Below, one piece after another: positions 18,888 through 26,458 of a DNA stretch of 64,000 nt. The notes under the pieces were generated by a model. It was not told where the DNA came from, ran no database searches, and saw only the letters and a list, made by a program, of their open reading frames with translations. The position numbers were made by a program, and so were the translations under genes. The stretch's first letter is position 1. Every line of letters begins with the position of its first letter. Origin of the DNA: Bog-473 sp963840245. Lineage in GTDB: Bacteria; Actinomycetota; Acidimicrobiia; Acidimicrobiales; RAAP-2. Location: NCBI GenBank assembly GCA_963840245.1, contig CAWIYI010000048.1:1-64000 (forward strand), given 5' to 3'.

Positions 18888-20890
18888 CAGTCGGGCCGGG
18901 GCTCGACCGGGACGGCGAGCCGGACCCGGCGGACGCTCTCGGCGATGCCGGCACCATCGAGCCCGAGACTGGCGAGGATGTCGTCGGCCTTGCCCTGGGC
19001 GACATACTGACGCGGAATCCCCAGCACGCGGGTGGCCGGCACCGGAAGGCCCGCCGAGTCCAGCTCGGTCGCCATGGCGTCGAGGAGGAAGGCCCCGGCG
19101 CCGCCGTGGCGCACCCCGTCCTCTGCGGTCACCACCAGGCCATGGCGAGCCGCGTCATCGAGCATGGCCACGTCGGGGGGCGAGACCACGCGGGCGTCCC
19201 ACACGGTGGCGTCGATGCCCTCGCCGGCCAACTCGTCGGCGGCGCTCAGGCAGGCGGCGACGGTCTTGCCCACGCCGAGGAGGCACACCGACCCGTCACC
19301 GGCGCGCAGTCGGCGCGCCTGGAGACCGCTGCCCACCTCGTCGGCGTCCACGTGACGGGGCGCGGTCTTGGGCACGCGGATGGTGGAAGGCCCGGGCAAC
19401 TCGAGAGCGGTCCGCAGCATCACTTCGACCTCCTCGGCCGAGGACGGCGCGAACACCGTCATGCCCGGGATGGACAGGGCCAGCGCCAGGTCGAGGATCC
19501 CGTGGTGGCTCGGCCCGTCGTCGCCGGTGATCCCGGCCCGGTCGAGCACGAAGACCACCGGGCAGCCGTGCAGCCCGACGTCGAGATTGGCCTGGTCGAA
19601 GGCGCGGGACCAGAAGGTGGAGTACACCGCGACCACGGGCCGCAGCCCGGCCATGGCCATCCCGGCGGCGGAGGCCGCCTCGTGCTGCTCGGCGATGCCG
19701 ACGTCGAAGAAGCGGTCGGGGAACCGGGCCTGGAAGGCCAGCAACCCGGTGGGACCCGCCATGGCCGCGGTGAGCGCCACGATGCGCGGGTCGTCCTCCG
19801 CCGCGGCCAGCAGGGCCATCGAGAAGGCATCGGTGTACGTCGCGGCGCGCTGCGAGGACTCGTCGACGTCGTTCTCGGGTGCCGAGCCCAGCGAGGCGAT
19901 CCCGCCGCCGTCGGATCCGGCGGAGCCGCCCACGGCCCGGCCGGCGGAACTGCCCACCGTGTTCTCGAGCGCGATGGGCGCGGTGGCCTTGACGTCGTGG
20001 AGCCGCTGGATGTCGTCCTCTTCGGCCGGGGCGTAGCCGCGGCCTTTCTGCGTCAGCACGTGGACGACGATCGGGCCGTCCCACTCGGCGGCGTGTGTGA
20101 AGGCCTGCTCCATGTGCTCGATGTCATGGCCGTCGATCGGCCCGGCGTAACGCACGCCCAGCGCCTCGAAGAAGGTGTGCGGCGCCACCATGTCGCGCAG
20201 CGCGCTGGTCAACGAGTGCACGCCCGAGTAGGCCAGCTCGCCCAGGGCGGGCAGCTCGCGCAGGCGCAGGCGGAGTCGCTCGCGGGCCGCCGTATAGGTC
20301 GGGTTGAGCCGCAGCGTCGTGAGACTCTGCGAGAGCTGCGAGACCGTCGGCGCGTAGGAGCGACCGTTGTCGTTGAGCACGATCACCACGCGGCGATGCG
20401 AGTGCCCGAGGTTGTTCAGGGCCTCGTAGGCCATGCCCCCGGTCAGGGCGCCGTCGCCGACGACGGCCACCACCTTGCGCTCCCCGTCGATCCCCCGCAG
20501 CGCGAAGCCGCTGGCGATCCCGTGGGCGTAGGAGAGGCCGGTCGACGCGTGGCTGTTCTCGATCCAGTCGTGCTCGGACTCGGCCCGGTTGGGATATCCG
20601 GACATGCCGCCCGCCTGCTTCAACGTCTTGAAGCCGTAGCGGCGGCCGGTGAGCAGCTTGTGCACGTAGGCCTGGTGGCCGGTGTCCCACAGGATGACGT
20701 CGCGGGGCGAGTCGAAGACACGGTGCAGCGCCAGTGTGAGCTCGACTGCCCCGAGGTTGGAGCCGAGATGCCCCCCGGTCGTCGTGACCGTGTCGACGAT
20801 GAACGCCCTGATCTCATCGCAGAGTTCGACGAGTTGCTCGTCGCTCAACTCCTTCAGATCGGCGGGCGTCTCGATGCTGGGCAGGATCAT
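18887..20890 (-). CDS. dxs: 1-deoxy-D-xylulose-5-phosphate synthase
   Basis: DXS joins pyruvate and glyceraldehyde-3-phosphate in the first step of the MEP isoprenoid pathway, using thiamine diphosphate. The 667-residue frame has GHLGSNLGAVELTLALHRVF (about 46-65), the thiamine block VVGDGALTGGMAYEALNN (about 143-160), GPIDGHD, and the transketolase-type domains DVGIAEQHEAASAAGMA and FVLDRAGITGDDGPSHHGILDL. A glycine/serine-rich insertion of about 30 residues (near 305-340) sits between the N-terminal and middle domains. The frame is open much further upstream, but ATG 20890 (MILPSIETPADLKELS) is the family start, 11 nt after a TAGCCT hexamer. Confidence 0.97.
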   Translation of the reverse strand: MILPSIETPADLKELSDEQLVELCDEIRAFIVDTVTTTGGHLGSNLGAVELTLALHRVFDSPRDVILWDTGHQAYVHKLLTGRRYGFKTLKQAGGMSGYPNRAESEHDWIENSHASTGLSYAHGIASGFALRGIDGERKVVAVVGDGALTGGMAYEALNNLGHSHRRVVIVLNDNGRSYAPTVSQLSQSLTTLRLNPTYTAARERLRLRLRELPALGELAYSGVHSLTSALRDMVAPHTFFEALGVRYAGPIDGHDIEHMEQAFTHAAEWDGPIVVHVLTQKGRGYAPAEEDDIQRLHDVKATAPIALENTVGSSAGRAVGGSAGSDGGGIASLGSAPENDVDESSQRAATYTDAFSMALLAAAEDDPRIVALTAAMAGPTGLLAFQARFPDRFFDVGIAEQHEAASAAGMAMAGLRPVVAVYSTFWSRAFDQANLDVGLHGCPVVFVLDRAGITGDDGPSHHGILDLALALSIPGMTVFAPSSAEEVEVMLRTALELPGPSTIRVPKTAPRHVDADEVGSGLQARRLRAGDGSVCLLGVGKTVAACLSAADELAGEGIDATVWDARVVSPPDVAMLDDAARHGLVVTAEDGVRHGGAGAFLLDAMATELDSAGLPVPATRVLGIPRQYVAQGKADDILASLGLDGAGIAESVRRVRLAVPVEPRPD

Positions 20891-20901
20891 GGCGAGGTCC
20901 C

Positions 20902-20907
20902 AGGCTA
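20902..20907 (-). promoter_or_regulatory. -10 element TAGCCT for dxs
   Basis: The hexamer ends 11 nt before the dxs ATG, implying a leader of a few bases. It overlaps the TAG stop codon of the upstream MFS gene (20907-20905). Confidence 0.45.
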
Positions 20908-22110
20908 CCCGCTGGTCTCCGCGCCGGCCTTGCGTTGCGGAGTCAGGAGGGTGCAGGCGGCGACGCCGAAGGCGGCCAGAGCCAAGACCTGGAGGCCACG
21001 GGCGGGGCCCAGGTTCTGCGAGATCCACCCGACGATCGGGGCCCCGGCGACCCAGCCGACGTAGCCCGCCGCCGTGAAGGCGCCCACGGCGCTGACCACC
21101 TGGCTGGCCAGTCGGCTCACCGTGCTCATGACCAGAGGCCAGAACAGCGAGGCGCCCCCGGCGCCGAGAGCAAGGCCGAGCGCGGCAACGCCCGGGACGG
21201 AGGTGAGCGACTCCAAGAGGATCCCGGCGCCGGCCACGCAACCGCCGGTGATGAGGGCCCGCCGGGTGGAGAGGCGGCCGAGCAGGTGGCCGCCGGCACC
21301 GCGGGTGGTGGCCGCCATCAACTGGCCGACCACGTACGCCCCCGCCCCGAGCAGCACCCCGGTGGCGAGGTGGTTGCGCAGGTAGAGCACGCCCCAGGTG
21401 TCGACGCCGCCCTCGGTGATCTCCGCCAGGGCGAACACGGCCAGGAGCACGACCAGTCCGTCACGGCGCAGGCGGCGGAACGGATGCCGGTCCGCCGCGG
21501 CCCCGGACCCGGCCAGGTCGGTCGGCGCCAGGGCCGTGCCCGGGTCGGTGACGAGGGCCCACACGCCGACGACCAGTGCCACCACGGCGATGGCAGGCCA
21601 GACCCACCGCCAGGACACGCCGGCGTGGATGACCAGCGCGGCAGCGGCCGCGCCGGTGAGCGCACCGGTGTTGAACAAGGCGTGCAGGCGCACCAGTGCC
21701 TTCGGGCTCTGCACCAGGCGATGGGACGCCTCGGCGTTCATGGCGGTGTCGATGGAGCCGCCGGCCACCTCCACCAGGACCAGCACCACGGCGAAGGACC
21801 ACGTGTCATGGGTGAGCGCCAGCACGCAGAGGAGGACCGACCAGGCGAACAGCGCAATCCACAGCAGGCGACGCGCGCCGACCCGGTCGCAGAAGTGCGC
21901 CATGACGGCACTCGACGCACCGGCCACCGCGATGGCCACGGCCAACAGCACGCCCAGTTGCGCGTCATTGAGGGAGAACGTGTGCTGGATGTTGAACAGC
22001 ATCACGGCCCAGCTGCCCCAGAAGAGGCCGAAGGTCGCGAAGGCCGCCACGACCGGCCCGGCCCCGGCGAGCAGCCGCTGCCCCTCGGTGGCGGGCGGGG
22101 TCGCGCTCAG
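20905..22110 (-). CDS. MFS transporter
   Basis: This is a 12-helix major facilitator carrier of about 401 residues; the MFS loop motif appears as HFCDRVGARRLLWIALF (helices 2-3) and a second copy as HLLGRLSTRRALITGG (helices 8-9). The transported compound is unknown; the overall layout resembles sugar or drug carriers of the FucP/YfkF kind. No ATG, GTG or TTG exists between the upstream stop and GTG 22050, which would cut into helix 1. A CTG at 22110 overlaps the thioesterase stop as CTGA, so a coupled CTG start is favoured. dxs follows 14 nt downstream. Confidence 0.8.
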   Translation of the reverse strand: MSATPPATEGQRLLAGAGPVVAAFATFGLFWGSWAVMLFNIQHTFSLNDAQLGVLLAVAIAVAGASSAVMAHFCDRVGARRLLWIALFAWSVLLCVLALTHDTWSFAVVLVLVEVAGGSIDTAMNAEASHRLVQSPKALVRLHALFNTGALTGAAAAALVIHAGVSWRWVWPAIAVVALVVGVWALVTDPGTALAPTDLAGSGAAADRHPFRRLRRDGLVVLLAVFALAEITEGGVDTWGVLYLRNHLATGVLLGAGAYVVGQLMAATTRGAGGHLLGRLSTRRALITGGCVAGAGILLESLTSVPGVAALGLALGAGGASLFWPLVMSTVSRLASQVVSAVGAFTAAGYVGWVAGAPIVGWISQNLGPARGLQVLALAAFGVAACTLLTPQRKAGAETSG

Positions 22111-22550
22111 GGCGAGCCCGGGGCGCCCGCCTTGGCCAGAAAGGTGGAGCGGTCGACCACGACCCGGGTGACGCGGCCCGCACCGACGAGGCCGCCGCCG
22201 TCCCCCTCGAGCCGGGCGGCGGAGACGGTGAACGTCATCCGCCGGCCCTCGACCTTGACGAGCGTCGCCTCGGCCAGCACGACCGAGCCCACGGCGACGG
22301 GCGCCAGGTGGTCGAACTGCACCCGGGTGGCCACGCTGGACTGCGCCTCGTTGAGGTGCCCGTCGGTGGCCCGGCAGGTGGCCTCCTCGCACAGTGCGAT
22401 GAGGCGGGGCGTGGCGAGGACGGGGACGTCGCCCGAGCGAAAGTGCTCGGCCGTGTCCTCGGCCGCGACCGTCAGCTCCAGCTGGGCGCTGAGCCCGGCG
22501 TGCGGCCCGTGCCCAGCCGCGGTGGAGGGAGGGGAGGAGTCGGCAGGCAC
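22107..22550 (-). CDS. Hotdog-fold thioesterase
   Basis: The 147-residue protein has the hotdog pattern of FlK/PaaI-like thioesterases: VLATPRLIALCEEATCRAT (helix), SSVATRVQFDHLAPVAVGSVVLAEATLVKVEGRRMTF (strands). Proteins of this type hydrolyse small acyl-CoAs; fluoroacetyl-CoA thioesterase FlK has the same T..E..H arrangement (here T47, E54 and H80). The substrate is unknown. It begins at a GTG with no Shine-Dalgarno sequence, 7 nt after TATCGT, and is divergent from tldD across only 18 bp. Its stop overlaps the probable start of the MFS gene. Confidence 0.8.
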   Translation of the reverse strand: MPADSSPPSTAAGHGPHAGLSAQLELTVAAEDTAEHFRSGDVPVLATPRLIALCEEATCRATDGHLNEAQSSVATRVQFDHLAPVAVGSVVLAEATLVKVEGRRMTFTVSAARLEGDGGGLVGAGRVTRVVVDRSTFLAKAGAPGSP

Positions 22551-22556
22551 GACGAT

Positions 22557-22562
22557 TACGAT
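22557..22562 (+). promoter_or_regulatory. -10 element TACGAT for tldD (overlaps the divergent -10)
   Basis: It ends 6 nt before the tldD GTG. On the other strand the hexamer TATCGT (22563-22558) overlaps it by five bases and serves the thioesterase gene, so one AT-rich 8-mer appears to drive both directions. Confidence 0.65.
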
Positions 22563-22563
22563 A
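22558..22563 (-). promoter_or_regulatory. -10 element TATCGT for the thioesterase gene
   Basis: It ends 7 nt before the GTG at 22550. It overlaps the tldD -10 on the opposite strand. Confidence 0.65.
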
Positions 22564-22568
22564 CCGCC

Positions 22569-23966
22569 GTGACCGACACCGCCCTCATTGACCCCGACGT
22601 GCTCGAACGCGTGCTGTCCACCGCCTTGGTCGGCGGCGGCGACATGGCGGAGGTGTTCGCCGAGGACGCCGCGACGGCCAGCGCCATGCTCGACGACCGC
22701 CGGGTCGAGGAGCTCTCCTCGGGTCGCTCACGCGGGGCGGGGATACGGGTGGTCGACGGGGAGACGACGGGATTCGCCCACACCGCGGACCTGAGCGAGT
22801 CCGGCCTGCTGGCCGCCGCCCGGGCCGCCGCCGCCGTGGCCCGCGAGGGCGGCAACGGGGTCCGCACCGTCGCCCTGGACCCGCTGACCGCCCACGGGCG
22901 TGGCGACCGCACCGCACCCGACTCGGTGGACAAGGCACACAAGCTCGAGCTGCTCACGCGGGCAGACGAGGTTGCCCGCGCTGCCGACGACGCCATCACC
23001 CAGGTGCAGGTCGGCTGTGGCGACAGCCGCCGCCGCGTCCTGATCGCCAACTCGGAGGGCCTGCTGGCCCAGGACGAGCAGATCCGCACGCGCTTCAACG
23101 TCGTGTGCGTGGCCAACGGTGACACCGGGATGCAGACGGGCTACGAGTCGTTGGCCCGCACGGAGGGCTACGAGATATTCGAGCGCCACCGCGTCGAGGA
23201 CATCGCCGCGGTGGCCGCGGCGCGGGCGCTGACGAAACTGTCGGCCCGTCCCGCTCCTTCGGGCGAGGTGCCGATCGTGCTGGCGGGCGGCAGCGGCGGC
23301 ATCCTGTTCCACGAAGCCTGCGGGCACGGGCTCGAGGCCGACCACATCGTCAAGGATGCGTCGGTGTACACCGGACAGGTCGGAGAGTTGGTGGCCAGCC
23401 CGCTCGTGACGCTGGTCGACGACGGCACCGTGCTGGGGGAGTGGGGCAACTTCGCGGTCGACGACGAGGGGTGCCCGCCCGGTCGCAACGTGCTGATCGA
23501 GAACGGGGTCCTCACCGACTACATGTGGGACTGGCTGCGGGCGCGCAAGGAGGGACGCAAGTCGTCGGGTAACGGGCGCCGGCAGAGCTACCAACACCTG
23601 CCCATGGTGCGGATGACGAACACCTACCTGCTCGCGGGCATCGAGGATCCCGATGAGATCGTGGCCCAGACGCCTTCGGGCGTGTACGTGAAGAAGCTCG
23701 GCGGTGGACAGGTCAATACCGCGACGGGCGACTTCGTCTTCGGCACCACCGAGGCCTACCTGATTGAGGGTGGTCGCATCACCGAGCCACTGCGCGATGC
23801 CAACCTGATCGGCAACGGCCCCGAGGTGCTGCGGCGCATCGACGCCGTGGCCACCGACTTCGACATGACGCCGGGAACCTGCGGCAAGGACGGGCAGAGC
23901 GTCCCGGTCGGGTGCGGGCAGGCCACGCTCCGTATCACCGGCGTCACGCTCGGAGGGACGGCGTGA
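22569..23966 (+). CDS. tldD: TldD metalloprotease subunit
   Basis: TldD is the zinc-bearing subunit of the TldD/TldE protease, which trims unfolded or modified peptides (microcin B17 leader in E. coli). The 465-residue chain contains the metal motif HEACGHGLEADHI (about 248-260; HExxxH) and the C-terminal GQVNTATGDFVFGTTEAYLIEGGRITEPLRDANLIGNGPEVL region. GTG 22569 is chosen because it lies 6 nt after TACGAT, although the frame stays open to 22308. The partner subunit gene begins within its stop codon (GTGA). No peptide-modification cluster is adjacent, so a housekeeping proteolytic role is likely. Confidence 0.95.
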   Translation: MTDTALIDPDVLERVLSTALVGGGDMAEVFAEDAATASAMLDDRRVEELSSGRSRGAGIRVVDGETTGFAHTADLSESGLLAAARAAAAVAREGGNGVRTVALDPLTAHGRGDRTAPDSVDKAHKLELLTRADEVARAADDAITQVQVGCGDSRRRVLIANSEGLLAQDEQIRTRFNVVCVANGDTGMQTGYESLARTEGYEIFERHRVEDIAAVAAARALTKLSARPAPSGEVPIVLAGGSGGILFHEACGHGLEADHIVKDASVYTGQVGELVASPLVTLVDDGTVLGEWGNFAVDDEGCPPGRNVLIENGVLTDYMWDWLRARKEGRKSSGNGRRQSYQHLPMVRMTNTYLLAGIEDPDEIVAQTPSGVYVKKLGGGQVNTATGDFVFGTTEAYLIEGGRITEPLRDANLIGNGPEVLRRIDAVATDFDMTPGTCGKDGQSVPVGCGQATLRITGVTLGGTA

Positions 23967-25327
23967 CCGACGAGCTCCTCGATCTGGCACAGTCCGTCGT
24001 CGCCCGCGCGCTCCCCGGCGAGGGCATGGAGGTCTACGTGACGCGGGGCACCGACACCGAGGTGCGGGCGTACGAGGGTGAGGTGGAGTCGCTGACCTCG
24101 GCCGATTCCTCCGGCGTGGGGATCCGCCTCCTGCTCGAGGGGCCCGACGGCACGGGCAGCCAGGTGGGATTCGCCTGGGCCGGCTCGCTCGACCCGGCGG
24201 TCATCGCGGCCACCCTCGCCGACGCCCGCGACAACGCCCGCTTCGCCACACCGGACCCCGACGTCGTCCTGGCGGCGCCCGACGGCGTGGAGGCCGTGGA
24301 GCTCGACCTGTGGGACGACGGGGTGAGCGAGACGCCGATGGAGAAGAAGGTCGCCTTGGCGATCGAGCTGGAGCGGGCGACCCGTGCCGCCGACCCGAAG
24401 ATCCGCCAGGTTTCCTCGGCCGACTACTCCGACAGCCGGGTGGAGGTGGCGCTCGCCTCGACCACCGGCATCTCGTCGTCACGGCGGCGCACGAACGCCT
24501 TCCTCTCGGTCGACGCCATCGCCGGCGAGGGTGCCGAGACGCAGACCGGCACCGGCTTCAGCATCGGTCGCGGGCCGGGCGAGCTGGTGCCGGACGAGGC
24601 GATGGACGACGCCGTCCTCCGGGCCACGCGGATGCTCGGGGCGCAGAAGGTGCGCTCGGCGCACTGCACCGTCGTCTTCGACCCGCGGGTGGTGTCCACG
24701 TTGTTGGCGGTGATGGCGTCCGCCCTCTCCGGTGAAGCCGTCGTCAAGGGCCGCTCCTTCTTCGCCGGCCGCATCGGCGAGACGATCGCCACGGGCGGGG
24801 TCACATTGGTGGACGACCCGACCGACCCGCGGGCCTACGGCGCCTCGTCCCACGACGGTGAGGGGCTGGCCTGCCGGCGCAACGTCCTCATCGCCGATGG
24901 CGTGTTGGGAATGTTCGTGTACGACACGGTCTCGGCCCGGCGGGCGGGGGCGGTGTCGACCGGGTCGGCCGTGCGCGGCGGCTTCGCCGGCACGCCGGGG
25001 GCGGGTTGCCGCGCGCTCGTGCTGTCCCCGGGGGGCAAGGGTCCCGAGGAGATCCTCGCCGCCGTGGGCGACGGCCTCTACGTGCAGTCGGTGTCGGGCA
25101 TCCACTCGGGGGTCAACACCGTCAGCGGCGACTTCTCCGTCGGGGCGGAGGGGCTGATGATCGAGGGTGGCGCGTTGGCCGGCCCGGTACGGGAGGTCAC
25201 CGTCGCCTCCACTCTGCAGCGCATGTTGCAGTCGGTGGTCGAGATCGGCGGCGACCTGCGCTGGCTGCCCGGCGTGGCCGCAGGCCAGACCCTGGCCATC
25301 GCCGACATGGCACTCAGCGGCGATTGA
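23963..25327 (+). CDS. pmbA: TldE/PmbA protease subunit
   Basis: This 454-residue protein is the metal-free partner of TldD: same fold, but the HExxxH motif is absent. YEGEVESLTSADSSGVGIRLL (about 35-55), VYDTVSARRAGAVSTGSAVRGG (about 318) and SGDFSVGAEGLMIEGG near the end are typical. The two form a heterodimer in the cytosol. GGAGG stands 6 nt before the GTG, which overlaps the tldD stop. Its stop lies 4 nt from the stop of the convergent FmdB-like gene, with no obvious terminator between. Confidence 0.94.
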   Translation: MTDELLDLAQSVVARALPGEGMEVYVTRGTDTEVRAYEGEVESLTSADSSGVGIRLLLEGPDGTGSQVGFAWAGSLDPAVIAATLADARDNARFATPDPDVVLAAPDGVEAVELDLWDDGVSETPMEKKVALAIELERATRAADPKIRQVSSADYSDSRVEVALASTTGISSSRRRTNAFLSVDAIAGEGAETQTGTGFSIGRGPGELVPDEAMDDAVLRATRMLGAQKVRSAHCTVVFDPRVVSTLLAVMASALSGEAVVKGRSFFAGRIGETIATGGVTLVDDPTDPRAYGASSHDGEGLACRRNVLIADGVLGMFVYDTVSARRAGAVSTGSAVRGGFAGTPGAGCRALVLSPGGKGPEEILAAVGDGLYVQSVSGIHSGVNTVSGDFSVGAEGLMIEGGALAGPVREVTVASTLQRMLQSVVEIGGDLRWLPGVAAGQTLAIADMALSGD

Positions 25328-25331
25328 GCTC

Positions 25332-25748
25332 TCAGCCGGCCGTGCTCGAGGCCGGCGTGGTGTCCTTCCTCGAGCCGCCCTTGTCGGAGCCGCTCTTGTC
25401 GGAGCCGCCCTTGTCGGAGCCGCCCTTGTCGGAGCCGCCCTTGTCGGAGCCGCTCTTGTCGGAGCTGCTCTTGTCGGACGTCGGCTCCTTCTTGGAAGTT
25501 GACTCGGTGGCCGCCGTCTCGCTGCTCGAGCCGTCTGCACCATTCTTCCCGGAGCCGTTGCTCCCCGACGCCGCCCGCGAGTCGGTCTTGTAGAAACCGC
25601 TGCCCTTGAGCACGATGCCGACGGCGCCGTAGACCTTGCGCAGCGGGCTGCCGCACTCGGGGCACTCCGTCAGCGGGTCGTCCGTGAAGCTCTGGACGGC
25701 TTCGAGGCGGTGCCCGCAGGCCGTGCAGGCGTATTCGTAGGTAGGCAA
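25332..25748 (-). CDS. FmdB-type zinc-ribbon protein with Ser-Asp-Lys-Gly repeat tail
   Basis: The N-terminus is an FmdB/CxxC-CxxC regulatory-type zinc ribbon: MPTYEYACTACGHRLE, then ECPECGSPLRKVYGAVGIVLKGSGFYKTD, with cysteines 8, 11, 29 and 32. Such proteins were first linked to regulation of formamidase genes; the true function is uncertain. The TTG at 25748 is the start, 4 nt after GGAGGAG, since the family always begins MPTYEY. The last 80 or so residues are low-complexity, built of SDKGG-type repeats that come from a 15-bp DNA repeat (25381-25470). Divergent from moaC. Confidence 0.88.
   Translation of the reverse strand: MPTYEYACTACGHRLEAVQSFTDDPLTECPECGSPLRKVYGAVGIVLKGSGFYKTDSRAASGSNGSGKNGADGSSSETAATESTSKKEPTSDKSSSDKSGSDKGGSDKGGSDKGGSDKSGSDKGGSRKDTTPASSTAG
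25381..25470. repeat. 15-bp tandem repeat, six units
   Basis: Six consecutive units of TTGTCGGAGCCGCYC (plus strand) lie within the tail of the FmdB-like gene, with a seventh partial unit after them. On the coding strand each unit reads Gly/Ser-Gly-Ser-Asp-Lys. Copy number is likely to vary between strains. Confidence 0.9.
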
Positions 25749-25796
25749 GGGACTCCTCCGGGGCCGTTGGTTGGCACTCACTGCCTGAGACTGCCA

Positions 25797-25802
25797 AGTC
25801 TA
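25797..25802 (-). promoter_or_regulatory. Candidate -10 TAGACT for the FmdB-like gene
   Basis: It would give a leader of about 42 nt that contains the GGAGGAG ribosome-binding site at 25759-25753. Confidence 0.4.
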
Positions 25803-25849
25803 TCCGCCGGAACGGGTCGGCGGCGTCGGACCCCGGCCGTTCCACGTCG

Positions 25850-25855
25850 TAGACT
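25850..25855 (+). promoter_or_regulatory. -10 element TAGACT for moaC
   Basis: It ends 8 nt before the moaC GTG with no ribosome-binding site. Confidence 0.6.
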
Positions 25856-25863
25856 GCCACCTC

Positions 25864-26355
25864 GTGTCCGACCGCATGCTGGCCAACCTCGACCCGCTGG
25901 GCGGCGCCCGCATGGTCGACGTCACACCCCGTGAGCCCACGCACCGGCGGGCCCTGGCCCGCTGTCGGGTCTCGATGTTGCCCGAAACGACCACGAAGGT
26001 GGCCAACAACGCCATCACCAAGGGTGACGTGCTCGCGGCGGCCCGGATCGCCGGGATCCAGGCGGCCAAGCGCACGGCAGAGCTGATCCCGATGTGCCAC
26101 CCGGTGCTGGTGGGCTCCATCGGGGTCAATTTCTCCATCGGGGACGACTTCGTGGAAGTGGAGGCCCAGGTGGAGACCGTCGACCGCACCGGGGTCGAGA
26201 TGGAGGCGATGACAGCGTGCGCGGTCGCCGCCCTCACGGTCTACGACATGTGCAAGTCGTCGGACCGCACCATGATGGTGGAGCACCTGGCGCTGTGGGA
26301 GAAGTCGGGGGGCCGCTCCGGGCCCTGGCGCCGGTCCTCGGTCAATCACCTCTAG
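25864..26355 (+). CDS. moaC: Cyclic pyranopterin monophosphate synthase MoaC
   Basis: MoaC carries out the second half of the first step of molybdenum-cofactor synthesis, closing cyclic pyranopterin monophosphate after MoaA. The 163-residue protein has the conserved core KGDVLAAARIAGIQAAKRTAELIPMCHPV (about 55-83), VETVDRTGVEMEAMTACAVAALTVYDMCK (about 104-132) and KSGGRSG near the end. The GTG start (VSDRMLANLDPLGGARMVDV) is 8 nt after a TAGACT hexamer. No other moa gene is in the window. Confidence 0.96.
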   Translation: MSDRMLANLDPLGGARMVDVTPREPTHRRALARCRVSMLPETTTKVANNAITKGDVLAAARIAGIQAAKRTAELIPMCHPVLVGSIGVNFSIGDDFVEVEAQVETVDRTGVEMEAMTACAVAALTVYDMCKSSDRTMMVEHLALWEKSGGRSGPWRRSSVNHL

Positions 26356-26444
26356 TTCGGCCCGTCCCCATCCGCCCCGTTCGTTCCACCCCTACGGCTC
26401 GACGCTCGCGAGCTGCGCCGGCCGGCCCGCCCGGCACCCTGGTC

Positions 26445-26450
26445 TACATT
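26445..26450 (+). promoter_or_regulatory. -10 element TACATT
   Basis: It ends 8 nt before the GTG of the carboxyltransferase at 26459; no Shine-Dalgarno sequence is present. Confidence 0.55.
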
Positions 26451-26458
26451 CGGTCCCG

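Noticed and set aside
25381..25470. CRISPR-like repeats
   Set aside because: The 15-bp units are directly adjacent with no spacers and lie in a coding tail.
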